Shown here: one piece after another, positions 19,486 through 28,585 of the stretch | Layout: every line of letters begins with the position of its first letter | How positions within the stretch are numbered: the stretch's first letter is position 1 | From: Sphingobacterium thalpophilum | Lineage (GTDB): Bacteria > Bacteroidota > Bacteroidia > Sphingobacteriales > Sphingobacteriaceae | Length of the DNA: 64,000 bases | Assembly: GCF_038396785.1 (NCBI RefSeq) | Contig: NZ_CP151087.1 | Coordinates: 5,146,001 to 5,210,000, forward strand | Reading direction: 5' to 3' | Notes under the pieces: model-generated | Seen by the model: only the letters and a program-made list of their open reading frames with translations | Databases searched by the model: none | Told to the model about the DNA's origin: nothing | Position numbers and translations under genes: made by a program

Positions 19486-20784
19486 AAGACCGTTGCAAAA
19501 TAATGTTGATATTTTCTGATCGGTTATTTTTGCTTTTTTTTTGCAGTTTTTTCCGATTTGGATTCGGAAATCTAGTTGCGTTTTCTTGAAAAATCCTCTT
19601 TTTGAGGCCTTTTCAACTGCTTAATTTGTGTTTTTTATTGCATTGGACACAAGTATCCCAGGTGATCTGTAAAGATTGTACGCCATGGCTTCCATTAGAT
19701 TTTGTGTATGCATTTTGGCGATCCCCTTATACCTTGCACAGCTTGAGTTGAACCATCGCCGGATGCTCCCGAAGGTCCGTTCAACTTTGAACCTGATCTT
19801 GCCGATCAGTTTGTTTCTTAACTTCTCTCTTTCGGTTAACGCTGTTCCTTTCTTTGCCTTATGCAAGATCCTGCTTTTTAGCTTTCCTGATTTGATCAAT
19901 TCCTCATTTTTAGAGGAACGATATCCCTTGTCAGCATAGATATGGATGCCCTTTGGAAGGTCAGCCGAAGATATTACCTGTTGAAGATTGGCAATTTCAT
20001 TTACATTTGCTGGAGTGGTTACCACGCCCAGAACCAGGCCTTCTGTATCGGTGACATAATGCTTTTTATAGCCATAACGTGTTTTCCCAGCCTTCTTTAT
20101 CCAACGAGCTTCATGGTCAACACCCGGGCTCTCTTGTTGGATCAATAACTGTTCACTATTCTCTTTATCCAGCTCAGAATCTTCGCGAGGATGTTCACTA
20201 CGGTCACTTTCGATCTCGTAAATAACTTTGCCTTTTGGTTTTAGCGGAGAATCAACAATACTGGCATCAACGATAGCTCCACGTTTTACCAATATTTTAT
20301 GTTTATTCAACTGCTTGTTCAGCTCCTTGAATAGATTCTCATAAACACCCTTTTCTGTCAGCGAGCTGCGAAAACGGCTAATAACACTGTGATCGGGAAC
20401 CGAATCGTCCAAACTGATGCCAACAAAGCGACTAAAGGAGATACTGTCGTTTATACGGTCTTCTACTTCGTAGTCACTCAGACCATACCAGGTCTGTAGA
20501 AGTGTCATTTTGAAGAGGACAAGACCAGAATAACTAGGGCGTCCCATTTTGCTTTCCCCTTTGTGGTAATGCTTGTTGATAATATTTGAAATCGGACGCC
20601 AATTTACCAATGTATTGATCTGATCGAAGAATTCCTGCTTGATTTTCCGTCTTTGAACCATGTAATCAACAAAGCTAACTTTTTCTGTCTTTTCCATACC
20701 TTAAATATAACGAAAATCAACAAGAAACAAATTAAAAACCTGAATATCAATAAAATAAAAACCAAACACTTTTGCAACGGTCTT
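19486..20784 (-). mobile_element. IS5-family insertion sequence with 15-bp terminal inverted repeats
   Basis: The ends are perfect 15-bp inverted repeats (AAGACCGTTGCAAAA at 19486-19500, its complement at 20770-20784). The 5-bp sequence ATATC stands directly outside both (19481-19485 and 20785-20789) and is probably the target duplication. Length is 1,299 bases with one intact transposase gene on the minus strand. It sits between the DUF2147-like gene and a Crp/Fnr fragment. With complete ends and an intact gene it is potentially active. Confidence 0.88.
19621..20697 (-). CDS. IS5-family transposase
   Basis: 358 residues, intact. The N-terminal DUF772-type domain (GRPSYSGLVLFKMTLLQTWYGLSDYEVEDRI) is followed by the DDE catalytic core: VDASIVDSPLKP (first Asp), YADKGYRSSKNE (second Asp) and FKVERTFGSIRRWF (Glu). 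It cuts and pastes the surrounding element by recognising its 15-bp terminal repeats. The insert between the first two acidic residues is hydrophilic and rich in Glu and Ser. Its ends and target duplication are described in the enclosing element. Confidence 0.93.
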   Translation of the reverse strand: MEKTEKVSFVDYMVQRRKIKQEFFDQINTLVNWRPISNIINKHYHKGESKMGRPSYSGLVLFKMTLLQTWYGLSDYEVEDRINDSISFSRFVGISLDDSVPDHSVISRFRSSLTEKGVYENLFKELNKQLNKHKILVKRGAIVDASIVDSPLKPKGKVIYEIESDRSEHPREDSELDKENSEQLLIQQESPGVDHEARWIKKAGKTRYGYKKHYVTDTEGLVLGVVTTPANVNEIANLQQVISSADLPKGIHIYADKGYRSSKNEELIKSGKLKSRILHKAKKGTALTEREKLRNKLIGKIRFKVERTFGSIRRWFNSSCARYKGIAKMHTQNLMEAMAYNLYRSPGILVSNAIKNTN

Positions 20785-20806
20785 ATATCTTAAAAAATGA
20801 AATCGT

Positions 20807-21196
20807 CTACCTGCACGCGCGTATCACGCTTAGTGTTTGTTGGGTAATACCCAGATAGGAGGCAATATGTCCCAAGGAGGCTCTTAGCAATATGCCAGGA
20901 AATTTGTCGAGCATATTTTTATAGCGTTGCTCGGCAGTTTGAAGTTGTAATGCAAGAGTTTTTTCGGATAGCATACTAATCACTTGCAGCGATACCTGCA
21001 GCCGGAAGTCCTTAAAAGCAGGGATGCTATTACAAAGTTCGTCGAGTTTGCTATAGGGGATAACACGCAAACAAGCTTCTTCCAATACCTGTTTACCATA
21101 GGGGTGGGGGCGGTCAAAAAAAACACTTTCAAATTTACATTTAATTTTCCGATTACACACAAGCGGATAAAAATTGGCGAGAGCTATCGCAATCAA
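20807..21196 (-). pseudogene. C-terminal part of a Crp/Fnr-family regulator, truncated by the IS110 element
   Basis: About 115-129 residues. The visible part begins in the cyclic-nucleotide-binding fold (KCKFESVFFDRPHPYG) and continues through the dimerisation helix to a helix-turn-helix (LGHIASYLGITQQTLSVIRA), a typical C-terminus of Bacteroidota Crp/Fnr proteins (full length about 190 residues). The first 60-70 residues, including the ATG, are missing. The frame breaks at about 21200, right where the IS110 element begins. The missing 5' part is not on the other side of IS110, so a deletion or rearrangement accompanied the insertion. Confidence 0.75.
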
Positions 21197-21212
21197 ATCA
21201 AGTCCCGCTGCT

Positions 21213-22469
21213 TATCTTTATGTTGAAAAAAAAAGTTATATGAAAACAGCAGGACTTGACGTGCATAAAGATAGTATTTTTTGTGCGGTATTTAATGGGA
21301 AGCATTATTCGGATGTGGAGGTTTTCGAAACCTTCAGTACGGGCATTCGACAGTTGGGAGCCTACTTGAAGGCTGCGGGTGTTCTCCGAGTAGCGATGGA
21401 GAGTACCAGTATTTACTGGATCCCGGTCTGGAATATTCTCTCTGAAATGGGCTTTGATCTGATGCTGGTGAATCCCTTTTTAATCAAACAGCTGCCCGGC
21501 CGCAAAAGCGATGTAAAGGATGCACAGTGGATTGCCCAGCTACTTCACAAAGATATGCTTCGCGGGAGTTTTGTGCCCGGTGAGCGAATACAGGAACTCA
21601 GGAGCTACACCCGTTCCTATAGCAAGTTGCAGCAGCGGATAGTCCGTATGCTTACCAAAATGGACAATATCCTCGTACAGGCCGGAATCCGTTTGGGTAG
21701 TCTTGTGACCGATATCGGAGGGAAAAGTATGCTGAGTGTCATTGATGCCCTGATAGCCGGGGAGCGTGATGCCGTACGTTTAAGCAAACTGGTCTATGCC
21801 AGTAAGAAGAACAAAGAAAACGGAAAGCTGGCAGCAGCACTAACCGGCTGCATGAAGGAGCACCACCGCTTCAACCTGCAGATGGCAAAAGCTGAATACG
21901 ACCTGTTGATCAAGCAGTCTGCTGAGTATATAGAAAAGATTGAAGCTATCTGCCTGCGTGATTTTCCACGGCAGAGTGCCTTGCTAAAGACGATTCCCGG
22001 CGTTAGCCGTATCAGTTCCGCTGTGATCATCGCCGAGACCGGCGCAGACATGAAAGTTTTTGAAAACAGCGGTAAACTGAGCGGATGGGTCGGATTACGA
22101 CCAAAGAATGATGAAAGCGCAGGGAAATATAAAAGTACAGCAATCACTAAAGGAAACAGATATCTCAAGCCAATACTGGTACAGGTTGCCTGGGCGGCAA
22201 GCCGCTGTAAAGGCTCCTATTTTAAAGACAAATTCAACCGTCTAAGTATAAGAAAATCCTCGAAAAAGGCCCTGATCGCTATCGCACGAAAAATATCCGT
22301 TGTTGTATGGAATATCCTAAAAGACTTAACCCCTTATAATCCGGCACTACAGGTGATCTACGAACCAGCCAAACTAGATGCCAGGATACGGTATCACCAA
22401 AAAGAAATGGAACGCATAGCGAAACTTAAACCATAACAATTTTTTGCGTAAAGGCCGGGTATCTTTATG
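21213..22469 (+). mobile_element. IS110-family element (ends approximate)
   Basis: The element consists of one transposase gene with short flanks. The 10-bp sequence TATCTTTATG occurs directly on both sides of the gene (21213-21222 and 22460-22469), and contains a CT dinucleotide as found in IS110-family recombination cores. I use these copies as provisional ends; the true right end could lie further out, up to about 22660. IS110 elements lack terminal inverted repeats and normal target duplications, so the limits cannot be fixed by sight. Confidence 0.55.
21240..22436 (+). CDS. IS110-family DEDD transposase
   Basis: 398 residues from the ATG at 21240. The RuvC-like DEDD N-terminal domain is clear: AGLDVHKDSIF (first Asp), VAMESTSIYWIPVW (Glu), KSDVKDAQWIAQLL (two Asp). 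After a coiled-coil region comes the transposase-20 domain with the catalytic Ser region (TIPGVSRISSAVIIAE, SGWVGLRPKNDESAGK). These enzymes recombine circular intermediates with target DNA and, in characterised members (IS621), are guided by a bridge RNA from a non-coding end of the element. The gene looks intact. An inverted repeat joins its first codons to the leader (AAGTCC-N-GCTG at 21200-21210 against CAGC-N-GGACTT at 21247-21257). Confidence 0.92.
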   Translation: MKTAGLDVHKDSIFCAVFNGKHYSDVEVFETFSTGIRQLGAYLKAAGVLRVAMESTSIYWIPVWNILSEMGFDLMLVNPFLIKQLPGRKSDVKDAQWIAQLLHKDMLRGSFVPGERIQELRSYTRSYSKLQQRIVRMLTKMDNILVQAGIRLGSLVTDIGGKSMLSVIDALIAGERDAVRLSKLVYASKKNKENGKLAAALTGCMKEHHRFNLQMAKAEYDLLIKQSAEYIEKIEAICLRDFPRQSALLKTIPGVSRISSAVIIAETGADMKVFENSGKLSGWVGLRPKNDESAGKYKSTAITKGNRYLKPILVQVAWAASRCKGSYFKDKFNRLSIRKSSKKALIAIARKISVVVWNILKDLTPYNPALQVIYEPAKLDARIRYHQKEMERIAKLKP

Positions 22470-22675
22470 GTGGCTAAAAGACCCCGTTTTTAAATTGGCC
22501 AATGCAAATGCCTGAAAAGGCTATAAGTACACAAGCATGAGTTAATGCCAGCCTTACGGCTGACCAAACTCGAAGAGGAAAATCGCAAAACCCAATGCGC
22601 AAGGGGACTGTATTATAGTTAATTTATAGAGGAAAGATACGGAATTACCCGCGCCCATGCAACCAAAAGCCACTT

Positions 22676-23014
22676 TTAAGGCAAAGAAAAACGTCTTTTC
22701 TGAATGCTTTTTACAACTTGTATACCCTCCACCATCAGAACCAGGTCACTCCAGGATAGTTCACCGTTTTTCACCCCTGGTGCCAGAAAAGTTCCGCTCT
22801 CCAAACGTTTATAATACAACACAAAGCCACCCTTCTCCCAATGCAATAGCTTAACATACGTACGACTACGGTTCAGGAAAACGAACACTTCACCACTGGT
22901 GGCCTGTCGTTGCATACCCGAACTGATCAGTCCGCAGAGTCCGTCAAATGATTTTCGCATGTCGCAAAAGCCGTCATAAAGGTAAAAACGGTGCGATGAA
23001 CCAAGCGCAAACAT
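22676..23014 (-). CDS. tnpB: IS66-family accessory protein TnpB
   Basis: 112 residues, matching the IS66 Orf2 family (YLYDGFCDMRKSFDGLCGLI, GEVFVFLNRSRTYVKLLHWEKGGFVLYYKRLE). It is required for transposition of IS66 elements together with TnpA and the large transposase TnpC. Its start overlaps the stop of tnpA at 23014. The tnpC gene that should follow (towards lower coordinates) is absent: within 240 bases one meets the IS110 transposase. This leaves an incomplete element that cannot move on its own. Confidence 0.88.
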   Translation of the reverse strand: MFALGSSHRFYLYDGFCDMRKSFDGLCGLISSGMQRQATSGEVFVFLNRSRTYVKLLHWEKGGFVLYYKRLESGTFLAPGVKNGELSWSDLVLMVEGIQVVKSIQKRRFSLP

Positions 23015-23301
23015 CAGTATAGACGGATCAGCTGTGACACAAGGGCAACATCGTTTTCGATCTTGATACGCACACCATTGGGATAAATAATCTCAACATC
23101 GCTCTTTCCCCGCGCCTTATCAATTGTTATAAAGTTTCCGAGGCCTGTTGTGTCATTTTCTTTACTGCGCGAAAACCAATAATAAAAGGTCGCTTCGTTG
23201 ATCCCATTTTCCGCGCAGTAAGCTTTCTTGCTTTTACCGCTCTGTTGCCAGTCTGCTATAAGCGACAGCATACGCTCACGTTTTTCTTCTAAGTTGTTCA
23301 T
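23014..23301 (-). CDS. tnpA: IS66-family accessory protein TnpA
   Basis: 95 residues with a helix-turn-helix of the IS66 Orf1 type (RERMLSLIADWQQSGKSKKAYCAENGINEATFYYWFSR). It overlaps tnpB in the standard IS66 order and is translationally coupled to it. The C-terminal half (VEIIYPNGVRIKIENDVALVSQLIRLY) is also typical. With tnpC missing the element is a remnant. The IS66 outer end should lie within a few hundred bases above 23301 but I could not define it. Confidence 0.85.
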   Translation of the reverse strand: MNNLEEKRERMLSLIADWQQSGKSKKAYCAENGINEATFYYWFSRSKENDTTGLGNFITIDKARGKSDVEIIYPNGVRIKIENDVALVSQLIRLY

Positions 23302-23808
23302 ACAGCAAAGCTAAAGCCTAATGCGATCTAAGGCAATATGTACTTCATAGCACGGATACGATACACTGATATTAAGATTGAAATAGCTATATAATACAAG
23401 GCCAAACCGATGAAAGATTCAAAGAGAATTATTGAACAATAGTACTGCCCGCAAGGAGTGATGAAAGACCAAGATTTGTTTATCAAGGAGTTGATTCAAT
23501 TGTTTCCGAGTTTAAAAGAAAAACTTTTAGATGAAGATTGCTAGCGCGAGGGATGTTGGAAATTATTCAGTAGGATTTATCAATATCTAGGTCATTAATC
23601 TGGGATAGATATGTTTAGGCAAAAAACTTTTATGCATAAAAAATAGAAGCATGAAAACGATTATTAAGGTTATTGTGATTATCGTTATATTACTATTGGC
23701 GTTTGATCAATCTAGAAGGCCTTATTAATTATAGAAATGGATAAGACATTTAGGGATTCATTTCCGTTTGGATCCGAAAAATCCTCCCTATGATCTCATC
23801 AATTGCCT
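23302..23808. other. 507-base gap with two tiny open frames
   Basis: No convincing gene. Plus-strand frame 23461-23544 encodes 27 residues (MKDQDLFIKELIQLFPSLKE...), which looks like the start of a larger protein cut short. Plus-strand frame 23651-23728 encodes 25 residues with one membrane helix (IIKVIVIIVILLLAF). Both may be relics of genes lost during the IS rearrangements next door. Confidence 0.3.
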
Positions 23809-25977
23809 TTATTTTTTGATTGGGACAATCGAAACAGCATAACCACCGCCTGCGGCACAATGTTGAACGATAGTATCCTTTTTCGTTACTCTTGTAGTTT
23901 TTATTGTATACGCTTGTGGTTTTGTCTTATAGTTTGCGTCTGATGCATCAGCATAAATAGTTGCCAAATAGGTCATTCCTTCATCCAGAAAATCAAATTT
24001 TATCTTCGATGTTCTGCTGGAATTTCCATTTACACTTCCTAAAAACCATTTTTCTGTATTTTTTTCTTTACGGGCAACGGTAATATATTGACCAGGTTCA
24101 GCCTCTAAATATTTACTGTCATCCCAATCCAGCCCGACATCTTTAATAAATTGAAAAGCATCTGGAAAACGATCATAATTTTCCGGAAAATCTGCTGCCA
24201 TCTGCAAAGGGCTATACATCGTTACATATAGCGCCAATTGGTTGGCCAACGTACTATTCACATGGGCACCATTGGCGAGGTTCATTTCAAAAATACCAGG
24301 GGTATAATCCATTGGACCGCCAATAAGTCTTGTAAAAGGCAAGATAGTTACATGATTAGGCTTTATGCCACCAAATGCATGGTATTCTGTACCTCTAGCA
24401 GATTCATTGCCTATCAAATTTGGCCAGGTACGTGCTACACCCGTCGGACGTACAGCTTCGTGCTGATTAACCATAATTTGGTAGGAAGCTGCTTTTTCTA
24501 CAGCATACTGAAAATGGTTATTTGTCCATTGGCTATAGTGGTGTTCACCCAATGGAAGAATATTTCCTACATACCCACTTTTTACAGCATCATAACCCAA
24601 TTGGTTCATCAGCCTATAGGCTGTATCGATATGTCGCTCATAGTTGCGGATAGATCCGGATGTCTCATGATGCATAATCAGTTTCACACCTTTGGCGTGT
24701 GCATAATCGTTTAATCCTTTGAGATCAAAATCAGGATAAGGCGTGACAAAATCAAAGACATAATCTTTATCATTGCCAAACCAATCTTCCCATCCGATAT
24801 TCCATCCTTCAACCAAAACACCCTCAAAACCATGCTTCGCAGCAAAATCTATATACTTTTTAACGTTTGCTGTTGTCGCGCCATGGGTACCATTTGGTTT
24901 TGCCATACTGAAATCTGTTATTCCCAACTGGACAGACGGAAATTCATTTGTATAGGACCAACTACTCTTACCGGAAATCATTTCCCACCACACGCCTACA
25001 TATTTTGTAGGCTTTATCCAGGAAGTATTTTGTATTTTGCTTGGCTCATTCAAATTATAGGTCATCTTAGACGCCAATATATCTCTTGCATCATCACTTA
25101 CGATAATTGTTCTCCAAGGTGAGGTAGCGGGTGCTTGCATTTTACCCTTATCGCCATGTGAATCTGGCGTAAGCCAAGATTCAAAAACAAAATTTTTGTC
25201 ATCCAAATTGAGGTGCATCGTCGAGTAATTCAGACAGCTTGCTTCATGTAAATTGATGTAAACACCTTCATTGGTTTTTAGCATCAACGAGGTCTGTACC
25301 CCCGTTGGCGAGAAGGAGGTTTGAGAGACGTTGCCGCCTTCGTAAGCGCTTCCCATCAAACCCCTTATTTCAGATAGTTTAGATGTGGTATAATTATATT
25401 CCTGGGTGTCATAATCGCCAGGAATCCAATAAGCGGTATGGTCACCAGTCATGGCAAACTGGCTACGTTCCTCTTTAATAGTGAAGTAATTTAGGTTTTT
25501 CTGCAGTGGAAATTCATACCGAAAACCGAGACCATCATCAAATAAACGAAAACGGATAATAATTTGGCGCTCTGTTTGTTTTTGGTTTAATGTGACAGCG
25601 AGTTCATTATAATGGTTTCTTACATTTTTAGTTTCTCCCCATACCGGTTGCCATGTTTCATCGAAAGTGCTGGTCTTTGAATCGGAGATTTCAAAATTGC
25701 TATAAAGCGAGCTCTTCTTTTTTATCTGGGTTTCACCATCCGTTTGTCCCTTTAAGTTTAATTCTTCATCCGGTTTGAGCTTGAGTTCCAATCCCAGATT
25801 GCTGGTCTTGATTACCACGTTGTTTTTAAACTTTAATTCGTAGGTTGGCGTACCTTCTTTTGTCAATCCAAAGGCCAGTTCAAATCTTCCATTGGGCGAT
25901 TTTATCTGTTGCCCCCGTGCTACGATCCCGTTACAGCAAAAGACGACAAATAAAAGAAAAATTGATTTTTTCATCAT
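23809..25977 (-). CDS. Glycoside hydrolase family 97, SusB-like alpha-glucosidase
   Basis: 722 residues with a signal peptide (MKKSIFLLFVVFCCNGIVARG). The N-terminal beta-sandwich (SPNGRFELAFGLTKEGTPTYEL) and TIM-barrel (KYVGVWWEM, GFEGVLVEGWNIGWEDWF, YDAVKSGYVGN) are standard for GH97. The Glu residues in MHHETSGS and VNQHEAVRPTG correspond to those serving as bases in the inverting enzyme SusB, and the position of the Asp nucleophile of retaining GH97 alpha-galactosidases appears to be Ser (VKSGYVG). An inverting, calcium-dependent alpha-glucosidase is therefore most likely. It is last in the operon with SusC, SusD, SusE-like and GH27-like genes; it would degrade imported alpha-gluco-oligosaccharides in the periplasm. 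Confidence 0.88.
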   Translation of the reverse strand: MMKKSIFLLFVVFCCNGIVARGQQIKSPNGRFELAFGLTKEGTPTYELKFKNNVVIKTSNLGLELKLKPDEELNLKGQTDGETQIKKKSSLYSNFEISDSKTSTFDETWQPVWGETKNVRNHYNELAVTLNQKQTERQIIIRFRLFDDGLGFRYEFPLQKNLNYFTIKEERSQFAMTGDHTAYWIPGDYDTQEYNYTTSKLSEIRGLMGSAYEGGNVSQTSFSPTGVQTSLMLKTNEGVYINLHEASCLNYSTMHLNLDDKNFVFESWLTPDSHGDKGKMQAPATSPWRTIIVSDDARDILASKMTYNLNEPSKIQNTSWIKPTKYVGVWWEMISGKSSWSYTNEFPSVQLGITDFSMAKPNGTHGATTANVKKYIDFAAKHGFEGVLVEGWNIGWEDWFGNDKDYVFDFVTPYPDFDLKGLNDYAHAKGVKLIMHHETSGSIRNYERHIDTAYRLMNQLGYDAVKSGYVGNILPLGEHHYSQWTNNHFQYAVEKAASYQIMVNQHEAVRPTGVARTWPNLIGNESARGTEYHAFGGIKPNHVTILPFTRLIGGPMDYTPGIFEMNLANGAHVNSTLANQLALYVTMYSPLQMAADFPENYDRFPDAFQFIKDVGLDWDDSKYLEAEPGQYITVARKEKNTEKWFLGSVNGNSSRTSKIKFDFLDEGMTYLATIYADASDANYKTKPQAYTIKTTRVTKKDTIVQHCAAGGGYAVSIVPIKK

Positions 25978-26026
25978 TTCTATTTTAGCATATATATTAA
26001 AATTCAGTATTGTTATGAGCTTTGGA

Positions 26027-27406
26027 TTACTTCGTTAATCGCAAAACTGTTACACCATGTGGTGGAATATTCTCAAAATAGGAACTCATTGTCCCCAGGT
26101 CTTCATGTTTCCATAAATCCCTTACCCGCCAATGGCTGCCAGATAAATCTGTAAAATTCAATCCTCTGGTTTGATAGTTACTCTCTCTATTAAAAAGGGC
26201 TATGACCCAATCACCATTGGTCAACTGACCTTTCCAGATCTGGCTTTTTGGATCTTTCGGATCGTTGGTTAAGGGTTTTCCGACAAATCCATCTTCTCTT
26301 AAAGCAAGTAGTTCCCTATTTTGGTAAAGCCAAAGATTTTTACCGATGGAATTATAACGGTCTCCAATTGTGACAGCGCCGCCAGAAATAAAGCAGGCTG
26401 AGATGACACTCTTCTTTTCATGATCATTGGAAAAAGTATTAATCCGAAGAAAATCAGCATCCAGTATCATCTTTCCTCTGCCTGAAATGTTAGACCAATA
26501 GGTCAGACCATCCATGCCATTTGCATATTGTGACCATCCAACACGTTTGATTCCACGTTCATTGTCGCTCCATCGCCACCATTTGCCATCTCCAACATCG
26601 TCGTTGACGCGGATCATGTGTCCGTATTTTTGCTCTACCTGCGCATCATTATAGAGATGTGGCATCACCAGACTTAAGAAAATTCCATTTTTATCGCAGG
26701 CTTCACGCATCCACCGAAGAGCTTTCTCGTAGTACGCCGCCGGACGTACTGGACCTACTGTCCCCATATTCCTATCTTTTCCATCTTCAAACCAGGAAAG
26801 AAAATCTACGCGTAGATAGCGCACACCCATATCCGCATAGTATTGAATATATCCTTTGACATATTCTTCGGCTCCCGGTTTGTCAACTTGTACCCACTTA
26901 AACCAGGTGGCCTGTTCATCTTCTTTCATGATGCTGGAAAGGGGAATATTCGTTCCTTTAATTTTTACACCAGCATCAGCGGCCAATTTGATTACCCATA
27001 GGGGGTTGTTGTATATTCCCAAAGTCATCCCTCTACCTTTCAGGTTATCGGACCACCAGGCGTAGTCGTGCTTCCATTTGGACGAGTGGGTAGTACGATA
27101 ACCATCGGCGTTGTATTTAAAGTCGTCGCCCCAGCCGTCGATACAGACCATCTTGTAACCTAAAGATTTTAGGTTGTTGTCAATCCAGTTGATATTCTTT
27201 TCCCATTCATCTTCAGGAATATAACCATCCGTTTCGAAGTTATATTCGTAAGGGCTCCAATATAGTGGGCCGACGAACGGATTTTGCAAACTGTCTGGAT
27301 GAATTATCTTTGTGGTTATATCATTTGAAGGAGTTTTTGAACATGCTGTCATAAACAGCATGTTCAAAAATACAAATGGTGTAGCGAGTTGATGAAATCG
27401 TGTCAT
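26027..27406 (-). CDS. GH27-like (clan GH-D) glycoside hydrolase lipoprotein
   Basis: 459 residues with a lipoprotein signal (FVFLNMLFMTACSK, lipobox Cys22). The TIM-barrel shows GYKMVCIDGWGDDF, the probable nucleophile in VRYLRVDFLSWFED and the probable acid/base in IRVNDDVGDG; the C-terminal beta domain ends RDLWKHEDLG ... IPPHGVTVLRL as in GH27/alpha-galactosidase-like enzymes. GH27 includes alpha-galactosidases and isomaltodextranases. Next to GH97 and a SusE-type alpha-glucan-binding protein, an isomaltodextranase-like role on alpha-1,6-glucan is attractive but unproven. It follows the SusE-like gene by 5 bases. Confidence 0.75.
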   Translation of the reverse strand: MTRFHQLATPFVFLNMLFMTACSKTPSNDITTKIIHPDSLQNPFVGPLYWSPYEYNFETDGYIPEDEWEKNINWIDNNLKSLGYKMVCIDGWGDDFKYNADGYRTTHSSKWKHDYAWWSDNLKGRGMTLGIYNNPLWVIKLAADAGVKIKGTNIPLSSIMKEDEQATWFKWVQVDKPGAEEYVKGYIQYYADMGVRYLRVDFLSWFEDGKDRNMGTVGPVRPAAYYEKALRWMREACDKNGIFLSLVMPHLYNDAQVEQKYGHMIRVNDDVGDGKWWRWSDNERGIKRVGWSQYANGMDGLTYWSNISGRGKMILDADFLRINTFSNDHEKKSVISACFISGGAVTIGDRYNSIGKNLWLYQNRELLALREDGFVGKPLTNDPKDPKSQIWKGQLTNGDWVIALFNRESNYQTRGLNFTDLSGSHWRVRDLWKHEDLGTMSSYFENIPPHGVTVLRLTK

Positions 27407-27411
27407 ATGGC

Positions 27412-28560
27412 CTAATTTTTGACAATTGAAATTGTTTCGTAAAGCTGGTTGAAGGTAATTTTATACGTTCCAGCTTCGGTAATTTTCCATTTGTTGTCGA
27501 TTTTACCCTCAGCGATAATTATTGCATCTTTTCCTGTTGTTCCTTCTCCATTGGTTGGTGGCATGAAGAAATCTCCGTCCCAGCTTCCGGTTGCGGTTGG
27601 GATCTTAAATTCGCCTACTTTTAATGAGCCTGTATAAGTAAACTCATAAGGGTTTCCTGCTGTAGGCACCATTGGTGTTGGATTATCTATTGTCCAGCCA
27701 GAAGGCACGGCGTCCCCTACGAGCCATATCTGCTTGTAGGGGGTAAAAGGTTTGATCGTTATAAATGGGGTTGCACTGATATTAAGCAGAATCTTGTAAG
27801 CGCCAGCAGCTGCGATGTTCCATTTATAATCAGGGTTTCCACCCGGAACCAGCTGAACACCAGTTTCCGAAAGTTTTGGATGGTTTGCTAAAGGCATAAA
27901 GAAATCTGTCCCCCAATTTCCTGTCGCTACAGGGATTTTAAAGTCACCAGCATTCGATACTTCATTAAACTTAAACTGAAAGGCGTTGGTCGGATCTTTC
28001 TTCATTGCATTTGGGTTCTCAATATTCCAGCCATTTGGCGTAGCATCGCCCACCACCCATAGGGATGCATACGCCGCACCGACCGGACCAGGAACAACCT
28101 GTATGCTGATTGTTTTCGATGTAGTGGACAGCGTTTTTGACGGAATTAGTCCGAGCACCGTAATATCCAATTTGGACTCTACATTGACCGTCATCTTCAA
28201 TTTTTCAACTAGTATAGCGTTCAATTCACCCTGGGTAAACCGTTTGCTTATCGCTCCAGAGGCGACTGCTACACTATCCCGTTGCTCACCGTTAGCCAGG
28301 ATTATTTTATAAGAGATCATTGAGTTTGAAAATGCCGGCCACGAAACCGTAAGCGCATCCTCAGACGGCTTACTCGGATTAATGACCACTTTATCGGCAG
28401 ATGCTGTAATATCCGTAATTTCGAATGGCAGTGGGTTAGGTGCATCCAGTTCTTTCGAACAGGACTGCACCATTATTAAACATACGCCCCATAGCAGGAT
28501 ATTTCCAAGATGCTTTGAAGCCGACAATCTTATTTTCCAATTAAATTTCATAACTTTCAA
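27412..28560 (-). CDS. SusE/SusF-like glycan-binding outer-membrane lipoprotein
   Basis: 382 residues. Lipoprotein signal (ILLWGVCLIMVQSCSK, lipobox Cys), a SusE N-terminal immunoglobulin-like domain (ITASADKVVINPSKPSEDALTVSW) and then two tandem starch-binding-type modules with parallel motifs: LWVVGDATPNGWNIENP / FKIPVATGNWGTDFFMP and IWLVGDAVPSGWTIDNP / FKIPTATGSWDGDFFMP. SusE and SusF hold starch at the cell surface through such modules. The duplication is tight, suggesting both modules are under the same selection. It lies between SusD and the GH27-like gene. A second in-frame ATG three codons downstream (28551) is an alternative start. Confidence 0.88.
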   Translation of the reverse strand: MKVMKFNWKIRLSASKHLGNILLWGVCLIMVQSCSKELDAPNPLPFEITDITASADKVVINPSKPSEDALTVSWPAFSNSMISYKIILANGEQRDSVAVASGAISKRFTQGELNAILVEKLKMTVNVESKLDITVLGLIPSKTLSTTSKTISIQVVPGPVGAAYASLWVVGDATPNGWNIENPNAMKKDPTNAFQFKFNEVSNAGDFKIPVATGNWGTDFFMPLANHPKLSETGVQLVPGGNPDYKWNIAAAGAYKILLNISATPFITIKPFTPYKQIWLVGDAVPSGWTIDNPTPMVPTAGNPYEFTYTGSLKVGEFKIPTATGSWDGDFFMPPTNGEGTTGKDAIIIAEGKIDNKWKITEAGTYKITFNQLYETISIVKN

Positions 28561-28585
28561 AAGGTTTTATACTTACTAAAACTGA

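Noticed and set aside
24238..24714. 158-codon plus-strand frame inside the GH97 gene
   Set aside because: Antisense shadow of a conserved glycoside hydrolase.
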